Positions 21,055-28,919 of a DNA stretch of 64,000 nucleotides are shown here, piece after piece. The first letter of the stretch is position 1, and the number at the start of each line of letters is the position of its first letter. Made by a program: the position numbers and the translations under genes. The stretch spans positions 1 through 64,000 of the IMG/VR virus record IMGVR_UViG_3300008116_000125. One strand, 5' to 3'. This DNA comes from a virus. The notes below the pieces were generated by a model that was not told the origin of the DNA, made no database searches, and saw nothing but the letters and a program-made list of their open reading frames with translations.

Positions 21055-22188
21055 TTAGTAATTTATGTCGTTTCTATGTCTTGAAGTCCAAATAACAAGA
21101 TTATATTTGGTGCCGGTATGTACCGTTCTGCCTTCGTGTCCATGGGTAACTTGCCCAGGCCATAGAATCATTTTTCCTACTGGAGTATTTATATTCGATA
21201 AATTCTGTCTATGAAAATATGTTTCACCGCCGGTATATCCATCGTTTAATTTAACCAGACCTGACACTAAAGAAGCATCATGATGACATTTTAAATTAGA
21301 CTGTGTTTTCTGGTCATACTTAATAATAAACGCATCTCTTAAACCATACATTAATAATGGCCACCAGAATTTTTCAATAGCAGGATTTATAGTTTTCTTA
21401 AAATGTTCTTCTAGCTCATTCCAAAAATCCATGGAGAATTCTCTAATTCTAATTTCCTGCCCTGGAAACTTATCTCCATACATCGATTCCCACTTGCCGT
21501 TTCTTTCGGCTAAATCAATAAGCTTTTTGCAATTCTCTGGAGTCATGAAATCCATTTCGAGTATCTCACTGTGCGGAGCCAGTTCTCTACACTCAGTGGT
21601 ATGAATCATTTCAATACCAGATTTGCTAGTACCAACGCTTACATTTACACTGAGAATCTCGTTAACAATACTATCAAACTTTGCTTTAGTAGAATTACCA
21701 CCATTGCCATGAAGTATGCACGGACAGCACTTGGTAGCTGTATTAATAATTTGCTTGTTTTTTTGAATTCTTAAATCGTTTTCAGCACCAGCTAAACATT
21801 GAAACAGATAATTTTCGTGATCAAGCGCTATGCTTAATTCATTGCTTACTTTAGCTTTGATATATTGTTTTTGAAGGAAAAGCTGATCGTCTTCACTGTC
21901 GTCTATATCTTGATCTAAAAGTTTCTTAATAGCATGAACATATCCAATATAAACTCCGCTATTAAGGTAATTATATTCAGTATCGCTTTTTGGAAAGAAT
22001 CCTGCAAGCTCCTTTGAAGGCCAGCATGCTTTTTCTGCCGCAAAAAGAACATCTACTCCAAAGCCTTTAAATCTTTCAAGTATAGTCTCTTTGCTATCAT
22101 TAATAAAAACATCGTAACCGTCGACAAAGAGAACAATATCATTATCAGATAGAAATTTAATGTAGTTTTTAACCAGGTTCAGTTTCAT
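21055..22188 (-). CDS. PLOD-like protein: glycosyltransferase part plus collagen lysyl hydroxylase
   Basis: This 377-residue protein follows the domain order of animal procollagen-lysine hydroxylases (PLOD). Residues 1-180 match the PLOD glucosyltransferase domain: LFVDGYDVF with metal-binding Asp23 and Asp26, YLNSGVYIG (74-82), DDQLF, LDHENYLFQ and LHGNGG (159-164). Residues 200-377 match the lysyl-hydroxylase 2OG-Fe(II) domain: CHHDAS gives the His302-x-Asp304 iron pair, THGHEG gives His351, and Lys361 replaces the Arg that binds 2-oxoglutarate in animal PLOD. The first strands of the glycosyltransferase domain are missing here and a remnant lies in the preceding ORF. A role in hydroxylating and glycosylating Gly-X-Lys of the adjacent collagen-like fibres is inferred. 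Confidence 0.85.
   Translation of the reverse strand: MKLNLVKNYIKFLSDNDIVLFVDGYDVFINDSKETILERFKGFGVDVLFAAEKACWPSKELAGFFPKSDTEYNYLNSGVYIGYVHAIKKLLDQDIDDSEDDQLFLQKQYIKAKVSNELSIALDHENYLFQCLAGAENDLRIQKNKQIINTATKCCPCILHGNGGNSTKAKFDSIVNEILSVNVSVGTSKSGIEMIHTTECRELAPHSEILEMDFMTPENCKKLIDLAERNGKWESMYGDKFPGQEIRIREFSMDFWNELEEHFKKTINPAIEKFWWPLLMYGLRDAFIIKYDQKTQSNLKCHHDASLVSGLVKLNDGYTGGETYFHRQNLSNINTPVGKMILWPGQVTHGHEGRTVHTGTKYNLVIWTSRHRNDINY
21186..21193 (-). promoter_or_regulatory. Possible late promoter inside the lysyl hydroxylase gene
   Basis: A perfect TATAAATA on the minus strand within the coding sequence, 158 bases upstream of the giant collagen fibre ATG. It could serve that gene but may be chance in AT-rich coding DNA. 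Confidence 0.35.
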
Positions 22189-22960
22189 CTAGCCTGGTAA
22201 TATCTGTGGCTACGGTAATTAAATGCGTGTTTTCTATTGTACTCATTATAACGCCTCTTTCAATATCAGAGCCAAGCTCACTTCTTGGCTTTTGTTTAAA
22301 AACTTTATTGCTGTATGCTATGGGTGTTAGACTAAATTTAGAAGTAAAAATTCGTTGAAGGTTAATAAAATTATTTTTTACATTAATATTATTTGAAAGG
22401 CAGTATCTATTATAGTCAACATTAAATAGTGAAGGAAAAAACTCATCAACGGGAATTAAATTATTTTTATAGTTAGATAGTTCAATTATTTTTTTAGCTG
22501 TTGAAGGAGAGATAGCGTACGCGCTATTCCAGTAAGGGTAGTAAGGCTTAAAGAACCTATCGTTAACGTGCTTTATTTCATCTGGCACCATCTCTCTATG
22601 ATCTAGATAGACGACATCATATGTGTTAAGAAGATCCTCAACTTCTGCTAGATCAAGATTATCAATTCTTTCAGCATCATCTTCTAGTATGAGAACCGGA
22701 CAATCAAGTTCTATACATTTCTCCCAAGCTTTATAGTGAGAGATCATTGCAGCGAGATCTGTGTTGGTGTGATTGCGTCCTAGCATAGGATCTATCCACT
22801 GACTGAACGGAGTAAAGCCTCTCTGTTTAAAGTCGTTCAAAGAAAGGGTATACCCGTTAAGAGCATCAATTCTCTCCCATTCGTATCCGGAGAGTTGCTG
22901 CTGCATAAAAGATAATCTATCTTGTCTAGTCGCTAGATTGATTACTAATATTTTCATCAT
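22169..22960 (-). CDS. GT25-family glycosyltransferase, procollagen galactosyltransferase-like
   Basis: This is a 263-residue protein. Residues 1-238 are a GT25-type glycosyltransferase: VINLATRQDRLSFM at the start, then LILEDDAERID with the metal-binding EDD (93-95), YWNSAYAISPSTAKKII (143-159), NLIPVDEFFPSLFN (167-180) and KPRSELGSDIERG near the end. The VDEF block and the closing Ser/Asp-rich motif are those of the animal COLGALT enzymes, which put galactose on hydroxylysine. Residues 239-263 are not GT25: MSTIENTHLITVATD is the beginning of a PLOD glycosyltransferase domain fused in frame. GT25 enzymes also act on lipopolysaccharide, so that is the main alternative. Confidence 0.8.
   Translation of the reverse strand: MMKILVINLATRQDRLSFMQQQLSGYEWERIDALNGYTLSLNDFKQRGFTPFSQWIDPMLGRNHTNTDLAAMISHYKAWEKCIELDCPVLILEDDAERIDNLDLAEVEDLLNTYDVVYLDHREMVPDEIKHVNDRFFKPYYPYWNSAYAISPSTAKKIIELSNYKNNLIPVDEFFPSLFNVDYNRYCLSNNINVKNNFINLQRIFTSKFSLTPIAYSNKVFKQKPRSELGSDIERGVIMSTIENTHLITVATDITRLDETEPG
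22188..22246 (-). pseudogene. Remnant 5' end of the PLOD-like gene, in frame with GT25
   Basis: The ATG at 22246 has GAGG about 8 bases upstream and begins MSTIENTHLITVATDITR. This matches the first strand (ITVAT) of PLOD glycosyltransferase domains. In PLOD about 40 residues separate this from the Gly-rich motif before LLK. Here the sequence jumps straight to KLNLVKNYIKF, with a frame change and a TAG just before that ATG. This is best explained by an internal deletion. Confidence 0.6.
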
Positions 22961-23138
22961 ATTTCACTTTTTCCTTTTTAGAAGACTGTAGGGTTTGAGC
23001 TTCTAATTGGGAGGAAAGATCACTAACTTTTTTTTCTAAGATAGTGATCTTTGCCTCTGATAATAAATTTTTAGAAACCAGCTCTTCAATAAGTTTTCTC
23101 TGCTTGTCAATAAATGCATTAATAAAATCAGTATCCAT
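22926..23138 (-). CDS. Short coiled-coil protein
   Basis: This 70-residue protein is almost wholly helical. The leucine-rich heptad-like segment RKLIEELVSKNLLSEAKITI continues into LEKKVSDLSSQLEAQTL (about residues 14-50), followed by a charged tail. Short coiled-coil proteins of this type are common between tail-fibre genes of marine T4-like phages (another is at 28704-28919). They could act as fibre trimerisation aids or structural linkers, but the function is unknown. The 3' end overlaps the GT25 gene by 35 bases. Confidence 0.7.
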   Translation of the reverse strand: MDTDFINAFIDKQRKLIEELVSKNLLSEAKITILEKKVSDLSSQLEAQTLQSSKKEKVKYDENISNQSSD

Positions 23139-23165
23139 AACGATCCTTAAAACTCAATTATAATA

Positions 23166-25178
23166 TCAGAATGTTCCTCCATCAAGCATTGCAAATGTAG
23201 GAATGCCTGATGCATCAATTTGAAGAACATGTCCCTGTGTTGAGCTGGATACTGTTTTTAGAGCACCTGCTGTATTTCCTAATAGGACAGCGTTATTTGT
23301 AAAAGATGTAGCGCCAGTACCACCATTGGGAACGGTTAGTGCAGAGCTTAAGGTTAGAGAGTTTGCTGTTATTGAAACTGCAACTGTTGAGTTAGCAGTT
23401 ATCTGAAGAGCTGAGCTGTTAGATACTAATGCACCAGATTTAAGATATGCATTTAATGTTGCAACAGTATACGTATTATTAGCTGTATCAACTGTTGTTG
23501 TTGGAGATGGTACTAGATTAGTAAATAACTTAAACTCACCATCGGATGCATCACGGAATAAACCGGCGTGCTCATGGGCTCCACCGCCGGTATTAAACGA
23601 TCCAAAGAAACCTATATCTAAAGAATCATCAACAGTATTGTTAGACGCCAGTTGAATTAATGGGTCAACAATAGACAGGGTAGAAACGTTAATAGTAACT
23701 AATGAGCCTGTAACGGTAAGGTTTCCAGAAACGGTTACATCATTCTGGAACGTACCATACATACCTATAATGTTATTACCGTATACGTTAGCCCATTGTA
23801 ATGTATCACTACCTAAATTGAAAGTAGTATTTGAGGCGGGCTCGATATGGGTATTAACTCTACCAAAATATGATATCTTGTCTGAGCTATTATTACCTAA
23901 TCTTACATCACCATCTACATACAGATCTCCAGCTATAGATGTGTTGCCTGTTGATACAATGTTTGCAGCAACTACTGTGTTTGTTGTAACACTTTGAGTA
24001 GTAATAGTAGTATTTTGTGATGTGTTTCCTACTCTTACTGCAGTTGTATTAATAAGTAGGTCAGATCCGACATGGATATGAGAGGCAACGTTTGCTGAAC
24101 CCGAGATATTTACGTTACCAGTAGCGTTTATTCCTACCCCAGTTATTACTGTATTATTAGTTGCATCACCAACATGTAAGCGCGTACCATTTAGGTTTAC
24201 ATTTGAAGAGTAAAATTGTGCGTTAACTGTGGAGTTACCAATTGTAATACCAGCAGTATTAACAACTAGATTTGCACCAACTGCAATTTCTTGCGATACG
24301 TTAGCCCATCCGACAATTGTTGTGTTACCGAGTCTAGCCGTACCTTCAACGTTTAAAATACCATCTGTGTCGATACTAACGGCATTAATTGTTGTGTTAA
24401 CTGTGCTGTTACCAACGGAGATATGAGTTGTGTTAACGCTTAAGTTGGAACCTAAAATCAGCTCACCAGTAATAGTGGCTGATCCATTAATCGTTGTATT
24501 CCCGGCGGAGAATATACCGTCAATTGCTACTGCAGTAGAGTTAATAAATGTATTAACCGTGCTATTGCCAACATGGAATGAGGATCCATTTATTGCGACA
24601 GTGCCTACTGCAATAGATGAAGTTATTGTTACTGCGTCAGGCAATCCAACTGTGATGTCCTGTCCGTCAAAGGTAACTTCTACTTCGTTAGAAGTGCCAG
24701 ATATAGAGTGATTTTCCCACTGTCCGCTAATTGCATCATAAACAACGATCTGATTATTACTTACGGAAGTCAGTGTTACGTCTGAAAGGCCGCCTAAAGT
24801 AGAGGAACCGGCTTGTGTATCAATGTAGTTTTTAACGGCCCAGGCAGTTGCTAGAGTGTTGTTAGATACAGAAGCTAGTGCCCCATCGGTTACTATAGAG
24901 GTAACGTTTGTTGTAGTTCCTGACGGACCGAGAATTAATTTCGCTGTCTGAACATTATCAATCCAGGCTGAACTGTTGGCTACTAATGCTTGATTAGCTG
25001 TTAATACACCGGGGTTTCGCTCTCCCGCAATCGCTATTACGTTAGCAGTATTTGAGCCTTCAGGGCTACCGATAAACAGAACCTGTCCGTTACTGGTATA
25101 CGCTAATTCTCCAGGTTGTAGGTTTGCAGGTACCGATGTTGTGGTACTGCGTTTAATTTGGAGTATGGTCTCTGACAT
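23166..25178 (-). CDS. Beta-helical tail fibre protein with repeated GNSTVNT motif
   Basis: This is a 670-residue fibre. The anchor-like start MSETILQIKRSTTTSVPANL then QPGELAY parallels the start of the giant collagen-like fibre. From about residue 190 to 400 there are repeated units of the form HVGNSTVNTTI, each about 35-40 residues with alternating strands, as in beta-helical shafts. The C-terminal part has NLGSDTLQWANVYG, a GGGAHEHAGLFRDASDGEFK block and LTVPNGGTGATSFTNNAVLL, all common in marine phage fibres, and ends in LDGGTF. A host-contact or long tail fibre role is likely. A GATAAATA element lies at 25243-25250. Confidence 0.8.
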   Translation of the reverse strand: MSETILQIKRSTTTSVPANLQPGELAYTSNGQVLFIGSPEGSNTANVIAIAGERNPGVLTANQALVANSSAWIDNVQTAKLILGPSGTTTNVTSIVTDGALASVSNNTLATAWAVKNYIDTQAGSSTLGGLSDVTLTSVSNNQIVVYDAISGQWENHSISGTSNEVEVTFDGQDITVGLPDAVTITSSIAVGTVAINGSSFHVGNSTVNTFINSTAVAIDGIFSAGNTTINGSATITGELILGSNLSVNTTHISVGNSTVNTTINAVSIDTDGILNVEGTARLGNTTIVGWANVSQEIAVGANLVVNTAGITIGNSTVNAQFYSSNVNLNGTRLHVGDATNNTVITGVGINATGNVNISGSANVASHIHVGSDLLINTTAVRVGNTSQNTTITTQSVTTNTVVAANIVSTGNTSIAGDLYVDGDVRLGNNSSDKISYFGRVNTHIEPASNTTFNLGSDTLQWANVYGNNIIGMYGTFQNDVTVSGNLTVTGSLVTINVSTLSIVDPLIQLASNNTVDDSLDIGFFGSFNTGGGAHEHAGLFRDASDGEFKLFTNLVPSPTTTVDTANNTYTVATLNAYLKSGALVSNSSALQITANSTVAVSITANSLTLSSALTVPNGGTGATSFTNNAVLLGNTAGALKTVSSSTQGHVLQIDASGIPTFAMLDGGTF

Positions 25179-25442
25179 TTAAAAGGTTCCCCCGTCCAAG
25201 GACGTTAAGTCTAGATCTGCTGTTGTTAGTTTTTTTACAATATATTTATCAACTGTAGCATCGTAAACTAGCGTCTGTCCTGTTTCCGGAGTAGACTCTA
25301 CAACATCTGTCAATTCATTAATAGTACTAATAGTTTTAAACTGCGATTTTAATGTAACCGGCTGGGTGGGTGTAGTAGTTATTCTTGTATTAGCAAGATT
25401 TAACTTAACATTTAACGAAATAGCTGACTGATTAATTGCCAT
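25179..25442 (-). CDS. Small fibre-associated protein ending in LDGGTF
   Basis: This 87-residue protein begins MAINQSAISLNVKLNLANTR. Its second half, INELTDVVESTPETGQTLVY followed by DATVDKYIV, resembles the short display segment (LSDVTLTSVSNNQIVVYDA) in the adjacent 670-residue fibre, and both proteins end with the same LDGGTF. The stop is one base before the fibre ATG, so the two are probably translated together. It is probably a small virion or fibre-tip component; no enzyme motif is seen. Confidence 0.7.
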   Translation of the reverse strand: MAINQSAISLNVKLNLANTRITTTPTQPVTLKSQFKTISTINELTDVVESTPETGQTLVYDATVDKYIVKKLTTADLDLTSLDGGTF

Positions 25443-25443
25443 A

Positions 25444-25767
25444 TTACCTCGTTACCTGCGGAGTTACTGTAATAATACCTTCTAATAATCTTGTTATTAG
25501 CCCGTTTGTATCCGTAAGCTCTACATCGTACACGTATCTACCTGGTGTAAGTGTATCCGTGGTGTTTGCAGCAAGAGCTAAATTAAGCTCCCCAAGAGCC
25601 AAATTAGCAGTAAACGCTACGTAGTTACTGGATGTATAGTGCTTTCTCATTTGCCCGGCAACAGTATAACCTGTAAGATCGATAGGGTTTCCATCGTCAT
25701 CATTCAGGTTAATAGTAGTTTCAAATGTAGTACCTTGATCTATAAGAAAGTTTACTTTAGTAGCCAT
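25444..25767 (-). CDS. Conserved Ig-like virion protein of marine T4-like phages
   Basis: This 107-residue beta-sandwich-like protein has the characteristic opening NFLIDQGTTFETTINLNDDD, the middle LTGYTVAGQMRKHY and the end LEGIITVTPQVTR. This arrangement is common in marine myovirus tail regions and resembles the N-terminal domain of baseplate upper proteins (BppU-like). It has a perfect late promoter 24 bases upstream and heads a set of fibre genes (25767 down to about 13219). A structural role is inferred. Confidence 0.75.
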   Translation of the reverse strand: MATKVNFLIDQGTTFETTINLNDDDGNPIDLTGYTVAGQMRKHYTSSNYVAFTANLALGELNLALAANTTDTLTPGRYVYDVELTDTNGLITRLLEGIITVTPQVTR

Positions 25768-25791
25768 AGCAGTTTAAATATTGGATATCTC

Positions 25792-25799
25792 TATTTATA
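25792..25799 (-). promoter_or_regulatory. T4-type late promoter before the fibre gene set
   Basis: A perfect TATAAATA on the minus strand, 24 bases upstream of the ATG at 25767, in the 44-base gap after the 2OG oxygenase gene. Confidence 0.75.
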
Positions 25800-25811
25800 T
25801 TATTTAAAATA

Positions 25812-26378
25812 CTATCTCCACTTAGGACCTTCAATCCATCCAACTAATGAATGTCGTGTACCTCTGGTTACTTCTGTTACTCTATGCTGAAAGAGTGACG
25901 GAAAAACTAAAATAGAACCTTTTGGCAAGAAATCTTTAGGATCTAATTGAAGGGGAACATTTCCTCCAAATTCGAATCTGCCCCCGTCATACTCACTCGG
26001 ATCTGAAAGTTGTAGAACAAATGTAAGTTTTCTGTCAGATTTATTATTACCTTTAAACATTACATCTTGATGAAGGTCGTATTTACCCTTCTCATTTGCA
26101 TTATATGTTGAGAATTGAATTTCAAATATGCCGTGAGATATATCAAATCCAAAAAACTCTCTATTAGCACTAGATGCGTATATAGAAATTAATTTTGTAA
26201 TATCATCATCTTTTTGATAATCAAACCAGGCAACCTGTGTAGATCTAAAATTAAGATCTACACTCTGTTCTATACCCATGTTGCCTGCTTGAGTTTTTAA
26301 GCGTAATCCTCTTTCTTTAATTCTATCACAGGACAGCTCATCAATAACTCCTGTCCAGTTAGCCCAATAGCTATTCAT
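25812..26378 (-). CDS. 2OG-Fe(II) oxygenase, prolyl-hydroxylase-like
   Basis: This 188-residue single-domain oxygenase has YDLHQDV with the iron pair His103-x-Asp105, the strand GGRFEFGG, KGSILVFPSLFQHRVTEVTR with the second iron His165, and Arg175 in GTRHSLVGW for binding 2-oxoglutarate. It resembles the PiuC/prolyl-4-hydroxylase type that is frequent in cyanophage genomes. It lies immediately downstream of the S74-type collagen-like fibre, whose stalk contains GPPGPPG, so hydroxylation of fibre residues is possible. Acting on another protein or small molecule cannot be excluded. Confidence 0.85.
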   Translation of the reverse strand: MNSYWANWTGVIDELSCDRIKERGLRLKTQAGNMGIEQSVDLNFRSTQVAWFDYQKDDDITKLISIYASSANREFFGFDISHGIFEIQFSTYNANEKGKYDLHQDVMFKGNNKSDRKLTFVLQLSDPSEYDGGRFEFGGNVPLQLDPKDFLPKGSILVFPSLFQHRVTEVTRGTRHSLVGWIEGPKWR

Positions 26379-26392
26379 AATAAATCATCCTA

Positions 26393-27874
26393 TCATTTAT
26401 TTTCTAATTTATTCAACCTATCGTTAATCTCTTTTATTGCTTGAACGAGTAGAGGTACCAATCTTTCGTACTGAATCGTTAAGAAATTCTCACCTGATTT
26501 GCTTATTCCGTGCTCATCACAATCGAATGGGGCAATCTTAACTGCTTCAGGACAGATCTTCTGTACTTCCTGTGCAATCAACCCAAGCTGTCTTCTATAA
26601 TCATTATAACCAAATTTTTCAGCAAGTTCATTTTGTGAATAATAAACTCCGGTGACCATTAAGAGCTTGTTCGTTGCGTCTTTAATCTCCTCAATATTCG
26701 TTTTTAATCTTAAGTCGGGTCCTGGAGGGCCGGATCCTCCGGACGTCCCTGCTGTTCCTGGTGGTCCTGGAGGTCCTGGTACAGTACTAGCCGCGCCTGT
26801 ATCACCTTTAACCCCATTATCACCTTTCTGACCTTTTACTGACTCTCCGACCTCGCCTTTTTGGCCTTTCTGTCCTGTACCAGTATCGCCTTTGTCTCCT
26901 TTAGCGCCAGAACCGGTATCACCTTTGATGCCTTGGTCTCCTTTGTCACCTTTAACTGTACTTGGAGCACCTGTATCACCTTTTGATCCCGGGTCGCCTT
27001 TTTGTCCTTTCTCAACTTCACCTTTCTGACCTTTATCACCTTTAACGCCATTTACAGTAAAAGTGGTACCGTCAGAGTATTGGAATTCTAAAGAGTTATC
27101 AACTTCAGAGAAGGTAGCAGAAATAATTCTATCTCCAACCTCACCTTTTTGACCTTTATCACCTTTATCACCAGCTCTAGCAAAACTCATAAAGACAATA
27201 TCATCATTACTAAAAAGAGTTCCGCCAGATATATGACTTACGTTAAACTGTCTGTATCCAGACTGAGTGACAATAGTAGAAATAGTAAATATAATTACTA
27301 CATCTCTATTTGTTGAACTTCTAAAAATTAAAAATCCTTTGTTGGTGCTGTTACCATCATCAAAGGTGTCAATATAGGTAGAGATATCTGTGCCACCGTA
27401 TTCTGATAAATCTATGCTAATTTGTGTTACTAGTGAAGGTGTACCGTTATTAAATCTTACCTTGCCTGCACCCGGATCAATATCTGTAGAGTTTAAAGTG
27501 CTAAATTGATAAACTAAATCAGAATAAGTTTTAAATGGAAAATAATTTGAGCCGTTTTCAGTAAATTGCCACTGATTGGTCGTTTCATTCCATCTAATGC
27601 TAACGTTAGCATCGGTGCCTCTGTTTACTGTTAAATTAACATCGTTAGTAGCTGATCCGGTTTCTCCAGATAAAAATACAATCTCTCCTGCACCAAGCTC
27701 TACTTCTGATAAGTCATTGAATACAGTTGCGCCTTTAACTGTTAAATCACCTTCAATAACGACGTTATTACTAAATGAGGCTGCATTAACTACCGAGAGC
27801 TCCCCTCCGATAGAAGCATCTAGATTAACATCTAGTCCATACTCTACTCTAAAAACTTGGGTATTAGAAGCCAT
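26393..27874 (-). CDS. Collagen-like tail fibre with S74-type chaperone end
   Basis: This is a 493-residue fibre. The N-terminal beta part includes LTVKGATVFNDLSEVELG. A globular domain (about 110-245, ending FARAGDKGDKGQ) is related to the duplicated domain in the giant fibre. Then come collagen-like triplets with GQKGEVG, GDKGDTG and a true GPPGPPG. The C-terminal 105 residues form an intramolecular chaperone of the peptidase S74 type: DLRLKTNIEEI, RRQLGLIAQEVQKICPEAV and YERLVPLLVQAIKEI, which trimerises fibres. The position of the catalytic Ser is Pro386; Lys391 is kept, so self-cleavage may be lost. Confidence 0.88.
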   Translation of the reverse strand: MASNTQVFRVEYGLDVNLDASIGGELSVVNAASFSNNVVIEGDLTVKGATVFNDLSEVELGAGEIVFLSGETGSATNDVNLTVNRGTDANVSIRWNETTNQWQFTENGSNYFPFKTYSDLVYQFSTLNSTDIDPGAGKVRFNNGTPSLVTQISIDLSEYGGTDISTYIDTFDDGNSTNKGFLIFRSSTNRDVVIIFTISTIVTQSGYRQFNVSHISGGTLFSNDDIVFMSFARAGDKGDKGQKGEVGDRIISATFSEVDNSLEFQYSDGTTFTVNGVKGDKGQKGEVEKGQKGDPGSKGDTGAPSTVKGDKGDQGIKGDTGSGAKGDKGDTGTGQKGQKGEVGESVKGQKGDNGVKGDTGAASTVPGPPGPPGTAGTSGGSGPPGPDLRLKTNIEEIKDATNKLLMVTGVYYSQNELAEKFGYNDYRRQLGLIAQEVQKICPEAVKIAPFDCDEHGISKSGENFLTIQYERLVPLLVQAIKEINDRLNKLENK

Positions 27875-27886
27875 TACACACCTTTA

Positions 27887-28711
27887 TTAAATGAATGATA
27901 CTCTATGAACTTTAAACAGTGCAGCTGAGGTAGCTGAATTAGCATATAATCTAACATGAGTTGCTGTAGCATTAATAGAGAAGGTTGCAAACTGTGTGTT
28001 AGAATAAATTGTACCGTACTCGGTCATATGGGCATTACTAAACCCATACACGATAGAAAGCTCGGTCATTGCTTTATTATTTGAATTATTAACATCTGTA
28101 ACGTTTACTGTATACTTTGCTCCAACAAAATCTGCTATAGCAAAAGAATCTACTAAATTTTGAGTTGCCGTATCAGGAAATGTAAGACTAACGGATTTTG
28201 TAAATACTTGTACTTTATTGGTAAATGTTAGAGAACTATTAGCTTCAACGTTGCCAGTTACTTTTAAATCTGTATTAACTACTAAATCGCTAGTTAATGT
28301 AATGTCGAGAGTAGCTGCATTTATAACTACATCTGAAACATTAATAATTAATCCTTGTGTGCCGGTACCTAAAGTAGTATTTGATGTTATATTAAGACTG
28401 TTTGCAACGATATTCGCTGCATATCCAGTTAACGTAACATTTGAAGATGTGGTAGAATTAGATATACCAATAGTTAATGAGGATATATTAGCTGTATTAC
28501 CGACCCCTCCTCCTTTTAGCAAATTCGTACCTAAGGTATTGGCAGTTAAAATTCCAATAACGTTACCATTACCGCTTGTATTAGCACCCCCGGTAGTATT
28601 ATCACAAGTCACAATTTCATATGTAAGAGCGTCAAGCAAGACGTTTGTCTTACCAACCCATCCAGCAAATGTATCTGTTGCAATAGCAACGTTAGCAACC
28701 GTTTTAGCCAT
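27887..28711 (-). CDS. Beta-rich tail fibre or virion protein
   Basis: This 274-residue protein starts MAKTVANVAIATDTFAGWVG, then KTNVLLDALTYEIVT, a pattern seen in fibre proteins of marine myoviruses. The middle consists of short alternating strands rich in Asn and Thr (LTGYAANIVANSLNITSNTT). The last 110 residues form a globular end with FAIADFVGAKYTVNVTD and LSIVYGFSNAHMTEYGTIYS, which resembles a receptor-facing head domain repeated in such fibres. No enzyme motif is visible. It is placed between a coiled-coil protein and the S74-type fibre. Confidence 0.72.
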   Translation of the reverse strand: MAKTVANVAIATDTFAGWVGKTNVLLDALTYEIVTCDNTTGGANTSGNGNVIGILTANTLGTNLLKGGGVGNTANISSLTIGISNSTTSSNVTLTGYAANIVANSLNITSNTTLGTGTQGLIINVSDVVINAATLDITLTSDLVVNTDLKVTGNVEANSSLTFTNKVQVFTKSVSLTFPDTATQNLVDSFAIADFVGAKYTVNVTDVNNSNNKAMTELSIVYGFSNAHMTEYGTIYSNTQFATFSINATATHVRLYANSATSAALFKVHRVSFI

Positions 28712-28919
28712 TTTTTTCTTTTACCAATTGTTTAATAATTTGTTTTAATTCATCGAGCTCGTTTTTAAGATTGTTCACTTCTTTATCTTGCCTAGCGAGC
28801 TTTTTTCTCTGCTCTCTTTGTAGCTTGTACTGTTTATATGCATTAACATTAGTATTTATTAATGCAGAGTTGCTTTCGTCTCTAAAAAAATCAGGGTGTT
28901 GAGTCTTTACTAATTTCAT
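28704..28919 (-). CDS. Short coiled-coil protein next to the DUF4815 gene
   Basis: This 71-residue protein begins MKLVKTQHPDFFRDESNSAL, a conserved start for small proteins after the large DUF4815 virion gene in marine phages. A basic coiled coil follows (about 28-70: LQREQRKKLARQDKEVNNLK, NELDELKQIIKQLVKEKNG). Its ATG overlaps the end of the previous gene (ATGA), implying coupled translation. The function is unknown; it could be a small baseplate or fibre assembly factor. An AATAAATA match within it (28853) could be chance. Confidence 0.72.
   Translation of the reverse strand: MKLVKTQHPDFFRDESNSALINTNVNAYKQYKLQREQRKKLARQDKEVNNLKNELDELKQIIKQLVKEKNG

Noticed and set aside
28853-28860. AATAAATA inside the short coiled-coil gene as a late promoter for the 274-residue fibre
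   Set aside because: It is 140 bases from the next start and such matches are expected by chance in AT-rich coding DNA; not listed as a feature.
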